A model generated the notes under the pieces. The model saw nothing but the letters and a program-made list of their open reading frames with translations, ran no database searches and was not told the DNA's origin. DNA of 64,000 bases from Bacteroidales bacterium (GTDB taxonomy: Bacteria; Bacteroidota; Bacteroidia; Bacteroidales; UBA4417), in NCBI GenBank assembly GCA_016707785.1, contig JADJGZ010000010.1, positions 71,916 to 135,915 of the forward strand, given 5' to 3'. This document shows, in pieces, positions 16,884 to 24,927 of this stretch. Every line of letters starts with the position of its first letter. The first letter of the stretch is position 1. A program made the position numbers and the translations under genes.

Positions 16884-18236
16884 CTAGTTCAATACAGCTA
16901 TTGAATTGGTAAGCAGAGCTTTGGTATAAGCATAATTGTGAACACCAAGGCTATATTCCCTTAAACACAACTGGAAGTTGATGATTGAACCCATCTGAGC
17001 ATTTGTAAGAGAAATCTTAGGCAGTGTCAGGTTGAAAGCTTTCTGATCGGCACTCCATGAATTTGATGGACTTGGATTCTGGAAAGTTCCGGTAGGGTTG
17101 TTTGCAGCAAAATCAGGATTGTTAATTGGGTCGAAAATATTCAGGTAACCATCATATTTATTGGTTGTAAGTGTTGACCAAAGGTTAGCTTCAGCATCCG
17201 GATTACGGTTAAGAATATCGATACCACCAATATTTAATTTTGAAGCAAGGTTATCAAGTAAACCTTTAATTTCAGTGCGGGTACCTGTCCAGGTAGCTGA
17301 TGCTGAACCCATACCTGTATGGCAACCGTCAACATTACAACCATTGAAGTTACCTTTTGCAAAGAAAGTATGTCCACCGGCTTTGCCTGTCATTGGAGCC
17401 ATATGGCAATCCTGGCAGGAAGCACCTGTAGCATGCACTGAACTTGTATAAGCAAGTCCTGCGAATTCAACACCACCCATACCGGCAAATATAGCACCTA
17501 CGGTACCATAATGGGTATGTGTCCTGTAACCTGGTTTCAAAAGGTTTGCAGTTCCGTTTGGATCATAGAATACGGTAGTTGGATTTGAAGCCATGGCTAC
17601 ATAATCCAGAACATTGCCATTACCAGCAGATGCTGTGAAAGGACGAGGCTGGTGACATTTGATACAAAGATGACTTTCGCCATTGTTTTGAGTAAGGTTG
17701 ATGGTTTTGGCACCTCCCCACATGGACATAGCAACAGGAGCTGTTGTTGTGAGAGGAAGAAGGTCGGAAATAGTGTAACCTGTGTGCAGTGAACTGTGGC
17801 AAGTAGAACAGGTAATTTCACCAAAAGCAGCATCGGGAGCTACGAAATAATCATTTACATACTTGTTTGTGGTAGTATTTAATGTAAATGTTGAAGGCGT
17901 ATTGTTTTCGCAAACATACTTAAAGGCTTCTGATAAATGGCAAGGACCGCAGGTTGTGCTGCCAGCTTCTTCAAAAGCTGCTTCACCGTACTCATGTTTA
18001 GATAATTGATACTGGGTTGCAGCAAATTCAACGACATCCTGTGCGTGGCACTGGGTGCAGTTTGCATTGGCATCAACACCATTGATACCGTCTGCTCCGT
18101 TGGTACCGTTGGTACCATTTGTACCATTGGTACCATTGGTTCCGGCTGGTCCGGCTGGCCCAATTGGTCCTTCCTTGGTGCAGGATGTGATCAGCAGCCC
18201 GGCACCGATTGCAAGAATAAATAAGAGTTTTTTCAT
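16884..18236 (-). CDS. Multihaem cytochrome c lipoprotein with collagen-like segment
   Basis: 450 residues. A lipoprotein signal peptide ends LLITSC, with the lipidated Cys at residue 19. Residues 23-54 are about ten collagen-type Gly-x-y triplets (GPIGPAGPAG, then GTN repeats, GADGING). Five CxxCH haem c sites follow at C60, C96, C143, C191 and C274, and a sixth, CNVDGCH at C300, has four residues between the cysteines (Cx4CH). The C-terminal 140 residues have no haem motif and are mostly helical. Sorting to the outer membrane or cell surface is likely for such a lipoprotein; the collagen-like part may act as a spacer or stalk. It follows the NrfD/ferredoxin operon on the same strand, with an FNR-type box upstream. 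I know no named homologue; a role in carrying electrons to the outside is inferred. Confidence 0.85.
   Translation of the reverse strand: MKKLLFILAIGAGLLITSCTKEGPIGPAGPAGTNGTNGTNGTNGTNGADGINGVDANANCTQCHAQDVVEFAATQYQLSKHEYGEAAFEEAGSTTCGPCHLSEAFKYVCENNTPSTFTLNTTTNKYVNDYFVAPDAAFGEITCSTCHSSLHTGYTISDLLPLTTTAPVAMSMWGGAKTINLTQNNGESHLCIKCHQPRPFTASAGNGNVLDYVAMASNPTTVFYDPNGTANLLKPGYRTHTHYGTVGAIFAGMGGVEFAGLAYTSSVHATGASCQDCHMAPMTGKAGGHTFFAKGNFNGCNVDGCHTGMGSASATWTGTRTEIKGLLDNLASKLNIGGIDILNRNPDAEANLWSTLTTNKYDGYLNIFDPINNPDFAANNPTGTFQNPSPSNSWSADQKAFNLTLPKISLTNAQMGSIINFQLCLREYSLGVHNYAYTKALLTNSIAVLN
18075..18170 (-). repeat. Short in-frame tandem repeat coding Gly-x-y triplets
   Basis: DNA coding residues 23-54 of the multihaem lipoprotein is made of 9-base units, several of which read GGTACCNTT or GGTACC(A/G)TTG on the plus strand. 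Such repeats can change length by slippage, so the number of triplets may vary between strains. Confidence 0.7.
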
Positions 18237-18418
18237 ACTTGTTGTTTTAGTTGTTTGTTAGGGTTTGTAAATGAAGTACTTATGTTATTTTAAGATTTAC
18301 TATTTCAAACTATTTTTGCACCTTTAATTGCATACAAATATGTACTTATATCTGTTCATTATTGTTTATTGAGCATTGATATATTCTCTAGTCTGGAAAG
18401 TAATAATCCGTGTTTTGG

Positions 18419-18432
18419 TTGATATAAATCAA
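18419..18432. promoter_or_regulatory. Perfect FNR-type box TTGAT-N4-ATCAA
   Basis: TTGATATAAATCAA is an exact match to the classical FNR operator consensus. It lies in the 267-base gap upstream of the multihaem lipoprotein gene, 183 bases from its start codon. An FNR-like regulator is encoded 7.2 kb away at 25660-26358. I do not see a clear -7 element at the ideal distance, so the direction of action is inferred. Confidence 0.6.
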
Positions 18433-18503
18433 TAACAAAATGACATATGAATATTATTGAATGCATCTACATATGAGTTATGTATTGATGCGAATTCAGT
18501 TTG

Positions 18504-19415
18504 TTAAACTTTTGCTATTTCTTCCTCTTCGTCTTCAACTTTCTTTTTTGAAGACTTTTTAATCATTACCAATTGCACGACTGCATATACATAATGTCCC
18601 CAGACTCCCACTAACATGATGATAAGTGTGATGATCATCCAAAGTGGAGCGATAGGTGTCCAGAGTTCCCTCGAAGGTCGGTCAGGGCTTATTAGATGTT
18701 TTTGTAACCCCCATCCAATATTGGATTGAACTTTTACATATCCATAAACTTCGTGTTCATCTATGGAGGCAATAACAATTAGGTTACCCAGTGTATCACC
18801 AATAATATCCAAAGGGAATTCAGCAGTTCCAACCCCTGTTGAATCCAGCGAAATATCGGCAACTTTCAGGACACTGAGCATCTTTTGTACTCCAACAGCC
18901 AGGTCAATCGGACCAAGTGGTGTAACAGTACCGTCAGCATTGTATTGAGAGCCTTCAACTTTCACATATTTAATGGAATCTTCTTCATAAAATGATAACA
19001 CCAGTTTGCTAGGTTTCAAGGCAAATTCACCGTCAGACCCTTCATAGTTTTTTATTCCGGCAAATACAGCCTTAAAATTGATCATTTGTTCTTCATTCCT
19101 CGGAAATTGGTTCAAGGCTGGAACTTTCATGATTGCAGTGCCCCTAAGGTCAGTCTTTACAGTTCCCAATTCAATATCACTTTCTGTTCCTGCTACAGAA
19201 AATAAAACAGGAGCATTGGCCAGGTTTGTTGCACCGGTTTCATGTTTGACACTGATCTGCACTTTCAACAGGATACTATCATTTGATGTGCTGGTGCAAA
19301 TAAAACTCATGGCTGTTGCAAACGGCCCTGTCTCCTTTTCTGCATTCTGAGCGGTCGCTTGTATTAAAGCAACTTTCATAAGCAGGAAAATGATCACTAT
19401 AGAGTATTTTTTCAT
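18504..19415 (-). CDS. Unknown periplasmic Ig-like protein with C-terminal membrane anchor
   Basis: 303 residues. Signal peptide (residues 1-22, ending ATAQN), then about 210 residues of beta-rich periplasmic sequence that reads as two Ig-like domains (ILLKVQISVKHETGATNLAN with VLFSVAG; and STGVGTAEFPLDIIGD with LIVIASID). One membrane helix lies near residues 256-282 (APLWMIITLIIMLVGVWGHYVYAVV), followed by a short basic then acidic tail (KKSSKKKVEDEEEEIAKV). No haem, Fe-S or catalytic motif is seen. It starts 22 bases after the nrfD-like gene ends, so it is in the respiratory operon. It could be a structural partner of the membrane complex; I do not recognise the family. Confidence 0.75.
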   Translation of the reverse strand: MKKYSIVIIFLLMKVALIQATAQNAEKETGPFATAMSFICTSTSNDSILLKVQISVKHETGATNLANAPVLFSVAGTESDIELGTVKTDLRGTAIMKVPALNQFPRNEEQMINFKAVFAGIKNYEGSDGEFALKPSKLVLSFYEEDSIKYVKVEGSQYNADGTVTPLGPIDLAVGVQKMLSVLKVADISLDSTGVGTAEFPLDIIGDTLGNLIVIASIDEHEVYGYVKVQSNIGWGLQKHLISPDRPSRELWTPIAPLWMIITLIIMLVGVWGHYVYAVVQLVMIKKSSKKKVEDEEEEIAKV

Positions 19416-19437
19416 GATGTGTTGTATTGAAAAACGG

Positions 19438-20754
19438 TTACCTCAAATTGATGTCACCTGCTTCTACAGGCTCTTCTTTAAGTTCAGAGACTTGAACGAT
19501 TGGAATAAACTTGGAAGCAATGGTGAAGAATAGACAGAAGGATGCAACGCCCCCTGCAGTCAATACCCATTCCACCCATGTTGCTGAATAGTGCCTCCAT
19601 GCTTCCCTGGCATCCTGTATTGGAAGATAAGGAGATTCAAGGGTTGGTACTACAATCAGGTAACGGTTCATCCATAATGCAAGAATTACGATGACTGCAG
19701 TTATGGTAATATTGTTGATGGTCCTGAGTTTTTTAAACCCTACAACGATAAGAGGTAACAATACACCTAAATAATTTGAGAAAATGAAGAAGAAATAATA
19801 ATCCCTGAAAAGGATCTTGATCAGTAATTCGTCATTTTTTTCCGAACCATACCATTTTGTAAGATATTCACTGAAGGTAAAATACCCGAAGAAAGCAGCG
19901 AGTACCAGCATGATGACACCAACATTGATAAAATGTTTCAGTGTGATATGATTTTCAAGGTGATAAACTTTTCGAAAAATATACATGGCAACAATGAGTA
20001 CTCCGGATCCCGAATAAACGGCAGCGATCACAAAGTAAGGGCCAAATATGGTGCTATGCCAGCCTGGTTGGAGCGTTACACTAAAGATCCATGCTAATAC
20101 AGAATAAACGATGATAGCAATAGCAATAACCATAGCGGCCATAATGTCTGTTGCACGCTTAAGGCGGATCTGCTGTTCAGGGGTACCTTCATAACCAAGA
20201 GCCAACACTTTATATAGTTTTTTACGCCATTCAGGCAATTTAAGATCCTTATAATCACGTAGTTTGCTTAGATCCCGCAGTAAGGCCAGGTAAAGGAAAA
20301 TAAAGCAACCGATGATATCAGTGGAAATGGCAATCACATCCCATGTAATAGGTGATTGGATACGTCCGAACAAGATCAGGTTTGGAAGCCTGTCAAGACG
20401 GCCAATACAAAGCATGATATAAAGCGGACCGATAAGCAGGGAGATCACTGTGATAAATTCAGCCATCCTGATAATGGGCTTTCTCCATTCTGCATGGAAA
20501 AGATGCAGTGCTCCGGAAATGAGTGCCCCGGCATAGCTGATTCCCATAAAGAAGATGAAATTGACAATATAAACACCCCATACCACATTATCCCTCATGC
20601 CGGTAACAATGTGGCCCCTGGAAACCTGCCAGTAAAGTGCAAATATACCTGCCAGCACCATAAAAATCAGGAAACCGATCCAGATTTTGCCTTTCAGCCC
20701 TGTTCTCTCCAATTGAGGAGCAAATTCCTTAAGCAGTTGATCGGATTGTGTCAT
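19438..20754 (-). CDS. NrfD/HybB-family quinol-interacting membrane subunit
   Basis: 438 residues with about ten predicted membrane helices spread over residues 22-425. The N-terminal helix pair VVWGVYIVNFIFFMGISYAG and GALISGALHLFHAEWRKPII carries the quinone-site region typical of NrfD/PsrC proteins, and SPITWDVIAISTDIIGCF is the third conserved block. NrfD proteins have no redox cofactor; they exchange electrons between menaquinol and the attached ferredoxin subunit and may pump ions. The start codon overlaps the ferredoxin stop codon, and such coupling is normal for these subunit pairs. In this operon it probably forms the membrane part of a quinol oxidising or reducing complex. Confidence 0.92.
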   Translation of the reverse strand: MTQSDQLLKEFAPQLERTGLKGKIWIGFLIFMVLAGIFALYWQVSRGHIVTGMRDNVVWGVYIVNFIFFMGISYAGALISGALHLFHAEWRKPIIRMAEFITVISLLIGPLYIMLCIGRLDRLPNLILFGRIQSPITWDVIAISTDIIGCFIFLYLALLRDLSKLRDYKDLKLPEWRKKLYKVLALGYEGTPEQQIRLKRATDIMAAMVIAIAIIVYSVLAWIFSVTLQPGWHSTIFGPYFVIAAVYSGSGVLIVAMYIFRKVYHLENHITLKHFINVGVIMLVLAAFFGYFTFSEYLTKWYGSEKNDELLIKILFRDYYFFFIFSNYLGVLLPLIVVGFKKLRTINNITITAVIVILALWMNRYLIVVPTLESPYLPIQDAREAWRHYSATWVEWVLTAGGVASFCLFFTIASKFIPIVQVSELKEEPVEAGDINLR

Positions 20755-21719
20755 TATTTCTCCTCCTCATGTTTTAATTTTTGTACAAACGGAGTTTCAT
20801 CATACCGTGCTTTAATGTCATCTTCCAGTCCGTCATAACCTCTCTCAACGGGGAATTGCCTGTCGACAGGAGGAAGATAATATACATTGGGCCGGGTGCC
20901 CAGGTTTTCCAGGTACTGGTATCCTGACCTGTCGCGGATAAGTTCACTGAACTTATAGGTTTCTACTCCATTGGTTACCACATCTTCGTCGATGTCACCA
21001 AAATAGATAACACCCATTGGGCAAGCAGATGCACAGTAAGGGAGTTTGCCTTCCCTGGCGAGATCCGGGCAAAAATCACATTTGGAAACGGTGCCTTCAA
21101 CTCCGGGAACACTTTTTTCAGGTGAATAGACCTGGTCAGATTCAAACGCCTCTTCATGATTCCATGCGAAAATCCTTGTTGAATAAGGGCAGCCTGTCAT
21201 GCAGAATTTACATCCAATGCAGCGTTCATTATCAATCAGAACAATACCATCTGTTCGTTTATAAGTGGCCCCAACGGGACAAACACTTACACACTGGGGG
21301 TTATCGCAATGATAACATGGTTTTGGGAACCAGTATGGTGCAGTTTTTTCTGAGTCCTGCATAAGGTACACCTTCATGAACTCCTGGCCTTTCGGCAGGT
21401 TGTGCCCTTTCTGGCATTCCTCAACACATTTCCTGGCATTCTTGCACTTGGCCAGATCGATCACCATGACGAATTTCCTCCCGGGAATCCCTTCATGCGA
21501 TTCTTTGATTCCTACAGGAGCCATGGAAAGATAGTTTTTATCTACTTCCATAACTTCGCCATTGGTGGTTAATACCTTGATTTTTTCGCCTGATTCGTGT
21601 GCCTGGCTGTTACTGGTTGCTATAATCGCACCAGTTGCCACTGTTCCGGCACCCGCCAGAAGTCCCAGCTTTAGGAATCTTCGGCGTGAATTATTATCCT
21701 GGTTCTGATCTTCGTTCAT
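20754..21719 (-). CDS. Tat-exported ferredoxin subunit (HybA/DmsB-like), one cluster ligand missing
   Basis: 321 residues. The N-terminus has a Tat signal (SRRRFLKLGLLAGAG, residues 11-25), so the folded protein is exported. Four groups of cysteines follow: C92, C98, C102; C135, C138, C143, C147; C167, C170, C173, C177; C214, C217, C229, C233. In the first group the usual CxxCxxCxxxC has Ala at position 95 (DLAKCKNARKCVEEC), giving 15 rather than 16 ligands, so one cluster may be [3Fe-4S] or altered. These subunits transfer electrons to or from the NrfD partner encoded directly downstream. No catalytic molybdopterin subunit is nearby, so the electron partner is more likely one of the cytochromes. 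Confidence 0.92.
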   Translation of the reverse strand: MNEDQNQDNNSRRRFLKLGLLAGAGTVATGAIIATSNSQAHESGEKIKVLTTNGEVMEVDKNYLSMAPVGIKESHEGIPGRKFVMVIDLAKCKNARKCVEECQKGHNLPKGQEFMKVYLMQDSEKTAPYWFPKPCYHCDNPQCVSVCPVGATYKRTDGIVLIDNERCIGCKFCMTGCPYSTRIFAWNHEEAFESDQVYSPEKSVPGVEGTVSKCDFCPDLAREGKLPYCASACPMGVIYFGDIDEDVVTNGVETYKFSELIRDRSGYQYLENLGTRPNVYYLPPVDRQFPVERGYDGLEDDIKARYDETPFVQKLKHEEEK

Positions 21720-21791
21720 GGTAGATTTACATTAAGTTACTGTTAATACTGCATGGATGACACTGATTCCCAGGTATTAATAAACAGTGAA

Positions 21792-22409
21792 TCAATGAGG
21801 CTCATGGAACCCATTAATCATGCTTTTGAAGTTGCTTACGAAGGTTGCTCCGATTGTACAGAAATATACATGAACAAACATGAAGAAGGAAAGAAAGAAT
21901 CCAATAATAACATGGATAAAATCATTTACCTTCAAACCTCCGCCTCCCATGATTTTGGTTAAAAGTAATTCCGGGTAAAGGTATGCCCAACCGGTGATGA
22001 TTACGATTGGCACCATTATATACATAGCTCCAACATAGGTAAACTGTTGCAGAGGATTGAATTTCCGTTCTTTAATCACAGGGAATGGAGGGTTCTCATG
22101 CTTGAAAATGCCCATCGTATAATACACGAATTGCTTTTTCAGTCGGTCAAACAATCCTTTAAAAGTCATTTTATAGTATCGCCCATTAGGAGTAACAATG
22201 TTACCAATGAGAAACAGCAGGTAATTTGCCGTTAAAATCATTCCGGCAATATTGTGAAATGACACGGCAATATCAAACCTGATCAGGTTGAAATTAGGGC
22301 TGGAATACTGCATACTGACACCTGTAATTATTAAACATAATATCAGGATTGCATTGATTCCATGCCAAAGCCTAAGCCATAAAGGGTATAAATAGAGTTT
22401 CTCAGCCAT
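21792..22409 (-). CDS. Dihaem cytochrome b subunit (cytochrome b561/PhsC-like)
   Basis: 205 residues and four membrane helices. Likely haem b ligands are H16 (LRLWHGINA), H52 (AVSFHNIAG), H166 (DFIHVIIG) and H180 (FMFVHVYFC), the four-His pattern of the bacterial cytochrome b561/hydrogenase/formate dehydrogenase gamma family, which carries two b haems across the membrane. The start overlaps the stop of the heptahaem cytochrome gene, which points to a physical complex: quinol oxidised in the membrane, electrons passed to the periplasmic haems. A 72-base gap follows before the ferredoxin gene. Confidence 0.9.
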   Translation of the reverse strand: MAEKLYLYPLWLRLWHGINAILILCLIITGVSMQYSSPNFNLIRFDIAVSFHNIAGMILTANYLLFLIGNIVTPNGRYYKMTFKGLFDRLKKQFVYYTMGIFKHENPPFPVIKERKFNPLQQFTYVGAMYIMVPIVIITGWAYLYPELLLTKIMGGGGLKVNDFIHVIIGFFLSFFMFVHVYFCTIGATFVSNFKSMINGFHEPH

Positions 22410-23392
22410 TATTTTTTCCTTTTTAAAATTCGTAAACTGGCATGTATGATTATACCTGCCACTACTATGGCAAACATTGCCATACTTAGTATTCCAAGGT
22501 AAAAGTTGCGGTTAGCCCCAATTACATAGGACTCATTCATAATAACTCCGTTATAAAAACCTGTTTTGCTTCGGTTTTCCTTGACACTGAATTTATAAAG
22601 CGATGCCATCAGTATGGAGTTGGTTGAATGACATTCAACACATCTCTTGACAGCCTTTGATTTCGGTTGAATATTATGAGAAACCAGGAGAGAGTCACTG
22701 GTCCTGGCATGACATTCTATACAGCGTATGCTGGTAAAATGCAAGGCTTGATTTGGAAGCCAGTCATGTTTCTTGATGATGTTTGGGTTTACCTTCGTAG
22801 TGAGCAGCTGATATTCATTTATATCGCCATGACAATTAAGACAGATGGCATTATCATAAGCAACGATATCTTTAATCTTTTCTTCAGTACGTGCACTAAT
22901 TTTATAGGTATGCGGATTGTGGCACATCCAACAGGTGAAATCTTCACTATGTTTCGTTGAATGCATACTGGCAAGGAATTCCTCCTCGATCTGCATAAAT
23001 TTGAACTTTTCATAGGCAGGGTCGTCACCATGACAATCGTTACAGGCATAAGGCGTTTCCATTCTTAGCCTGCCGGGATGAGGAAAAGTGTCATAATCTT
23101 CTGCATGGCAATCGGTGCACTTAAACTGCCTGTGATTCGATTCATAGAAAAGGTCCCGGTTAACAATGGCCTCACTATACATCCTCCTGAATACAACTTG
23201 CCCTGATTCCGGATTATCATAGGAATACTTGGATTGGCCGTGGCATTTCAGGCAGTTCTCGTTTGATTCTGCATTTTTGAATTCTTTCCTGGTCTTATCA
23301 TCCAGTTTAAAAGCAGACATAAAAAATACCAGAATGCAAATTACTGATACTTTCAATAAAGCCTTAGATGAGTTAAAGTAGCTGTTGTCCAT
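22409..23392 (-). CDS. Membrane-anchored heptahaem cytochrome c
   Basis: 327 residues. An N-terminal hydrophobic segment (residues 12-29) is a signal peptide or anchor. Seven CxxCH haem sites are at C47, C92, C117, C154, C184, C224 and C251, with many additional His residues for axial ligation. A C-terminal membrane helix spans about residues 297-319 and ends with RILKRKK on the cytoplasmic side. The spacing of haems resembles NapC/NrfH-related or tetrahaem-derived electron carriers rather than nitrite reductase, and the catalytic CxxCK motif of NrfA is absent. It overlaps the cytochrome b gene by one base. It probably conducts electrons from the membrane complex to periplasmic carriers. Confidence 0.9.
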   Translation of the reverse strand: MDNSYFNSSKALLKVSVICILVFFMSAFKLDDKTRKEFKNAESNENCLKCHGQSKYSYDNPESGQVVFRRMYSEAIVNRDLFYESNHRQFKCTDCHAEDYDTFPHPGRLRMETPYACNDCHGDDPAYEKFKFMQIEEEFLASMHSTKHSEDFTCWMCHNPHTYKISARTEEKIKDIVAYDNAICLNCHGDINEYQLLTTKVNPNIIKKHDWLPNQALHFTSIRCIECHARTSDSLLVSHNIQPKSKAVKRCVECHSTNSILMASLYKFSVKENRSKTGFYNGVIMNESYVIGANRNFYLGILSMAMFAIVVAGIIIHASLRILKRKK

Positions 23393-23433
23393 AATTCTTA
23401 TTTAGACTAATGTTCAATTGGGCAGTTCCATAA

Positions 23434-23477
23434 AGAGAATTGGGTGTTTCCCTCATTTGTGAAACACCCAATTCTCT
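23434..23477 (-). repeat. 17-bp perfect inverted repeat (RNA hairpin) between cytochrome genes
   Basis: The arms are 23434-23450 (AGAGAATTGGGTGTTTC) and 23461-23477, exact reverse complements around a 10-base loop. It lies 14 bases past the stop of the monohaem cytochrome gene and 42 bases before the start of the heptahaem gene. No T-run follows on either strand, so it is not a standard intrinsic terminator; an mRNA-stabilising or partial-termination hairpin is more likely. Confidence 0.8.
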
Positions 23478-23490
23478 ATGTCTGGTTGAA

Positions 23491-23895
23491 TTACTTCTTC
23501 ATTGTCCGTATGTAGGCAACAAGAGACCAACGATCGGCTTCGTCAGGAATTTTCTTTTCATAACTGGGCATTTCATCCCTGCCAATAATTGATTTGTAGT
23601 ACAGTTCACCATCAGTACCTTTTTGGAAATCGGCACTTGAAAAATCACCACATGAGGTTTTTAATCCGGCAGCTTTTGGTCCATCACCTACTCCCTTGGA
23701 ACCATGGCATGACTTGCAATGCTTGGCATATAATTCTTTACCGGTAGCAACATCGCCTTTACCTTTCATAGTTTTGTACTTGGCCGGGATTTCCCATGGT
23801 CCTGCCTTTTTCTGAGCCATCACGCTGTTAGCGAAGACGAATAGGAAAGCAGCAACAATCATTGCTGACAGACTGATCATTCTTTTTGTTTTCAT
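23491..23895 (-). CDS. Periplasmic monohaem cytochrome c
   Basis: 134 residues. Signal peptide (residues 1-27, ending SVMAQ). The class I haem site CKSCHG is at C60-C63-H64, followed by the SKGVGDGPKAAG loop; the axial Met is probably M109 in GRDEMPSYEKKI; the C-terminal helix is WSLVAYIRTMKK. Soluble cytochromes of this type shuttle electrons in the periplasm. It lies between the heptahaem cytochrome and the beta-barrel gene, an ideal position for a carrier between the inner and the outer membrane. A 17-bp hairpin follows the gene. Confidence 0.95.
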   Translation of the reverse strand: MKTKRMISLSAMIVAAFLFVFANSVMAQKKAGPWEIPAKYKTMKGKGDVATGKELYAKHCKSCHGSKGVGDGPKAAGLKTSCGDFSSADFQKGTDGELYYKSIIGRDEMPSYEKKIPDEADRWSLVAYIRTMKK

Positions 23896-23946
23896 ATTAA
23901 ATGGTTTTTAAAGTTGTCAAAAAAAATTACAATTATCATTCCAAAA

Positions 23947-24873
23947 TTAGAAATTCCATAAACGGGTAACATTCAATCCAATAAGGAATTGCTGATTGAA
24001 GAAATCATTTTGATTCAGCATCATGATTTCTTGCGGAAGTATCCCCTGGGAAGTTCCAAAATAGATGTGAAATGCATGGGTACTGGTTGCAATCTCTGCT
24101 CCAATGCAGAAACTGGGTTTTGGTGGATTGACAAAATCTTTATATTCTGCTATGCCCTTTATCTGCAGAGGGTAGTCAACAGTGGCCATGAAAGAAGTCT
24201 GAGGACTGATTTTATAGCGGATCCCTGCTGAGATACCAATTTTATCATGTTCCCAGGCAACTGCATCACCTACTTCTGAATTAACGGTATCAACCATAAA
24301 CCAGTTGTAATGGGTAAAACTTGGAGCAACCTGCATTGAAAGGTGATTGCCAAATCTCCTGGTAATGATCAACTGACTAAAATAGGATAAGCGGTCGCTA
24401 AATCCAAAATCTTTTCCTACACTTATCGTGTCATCGCTCTTGTATTGACAATCGATCTGCATATTGCCATACAAGGTTAGAGAAACAGGAACACTGTTGG
24501 AGCGGGTTTGCTGAAGGATGTTGTATTTTACCTGGAAATCCTGGGCTTTCTTGTATTTTGTTGCACCCCATCCTACCATCACATTTTTCAATACGGTGTA
24601 ATTGAGACCGAGCCTAATGTTTGATGCACCCCAGATTCCGTAGAGATTGGAAATTCCATCCTCTGCAGTTCCAAACCTGTGCTGAATAATAAATTCGAGT
24701 GTATTCTTCTGCTGCATGTTGGCAGTTTGCTGATCAAAAAGCAGCCCACTTTCAAATGCAGGTTTTGATGGACGGTTATCAGGCCCTGTTTCTTCTTCAG
24801 TAGCATCCTGTGCAAAGGAAACAGCCTGAATCATTAACGCAACTGCCAGTAAGAGGCTATAAATAAATTTCAT
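23947..24873 (-). CDS. DUF5777-type outer-membrane beta-barrel protein
   Basis: 308 residues from the ATG at 24871-24873, chosen because it starts a clean signal peptide (MKFIYSLLLAVALMIQAVSFAQD); two upstream ATGs (24924, 24894) would only add a polar extension. The mature protein has repeated amphipathic strands (NTLEFIIQHRFGT, NIRLGLNYTVLKNVMVGWG, SLTLYGNMQIDCQYKSD) and a C-terminal aromatic end (IGLNVTRLWNF), as in outer-membrane barrels. It resembles the DUF5777 family. It is flanked by two cytochrome genes, so it may be the outer-membrane part of an electron pathway; that is inference and a simple porin is possible. Confidence 0.82.
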   Translation of the reverse strand: MKFIYSLLLAVALMIQAVSFAQDATEEETGPDNRPSKPAFESGLLFDQQTANMQQKNTLEFIIQHRFGTAEDGISNLYGIWGASNIRLGLNYTVLKNVMVGWGATKYKKAQDFQVKYNILQQTRSNSVPVSLTLYGNMQIDCQYKSDDTISVGKDFGFSDRLSYFSQLIITRRFGNHLSMQVAPSFTHYNWFMVDTVNSEVGDAVAWEHDKIGISAGIRYKISPQTSFMATVDYPLQIKGIAEYKDFVNPPKPSFCIGAEIATSTHAFHIYFGTSQGILPQEIMMLNQNDFFNQQFLIGLNVTRLWNF

Positions 24874-24927
24874 AGGAATGATATTTTGTTTCATTGAAAG
24901 TATCGTTAAATAAACCGGTTCCACTAA

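Noticed and set aside
18075..18170. A short regular repeat considered as a possible CRISPR or minisatellite array
   Set aside because: The units are 9 bases, in frame, and code Gly-x-y triplets inside a protein; there are no spacers of CRISPR size and no cas genes.
22409..23392. Heptahaem cytochrome considered as a nitrite or tetrathionate reductase
   Set aside because: There is no CxxCK haem site and no catalytic residue pattern of NrfA or Otr; a C-terminal membrane anchor and the cytochrome b partner fit an electron carrier better.
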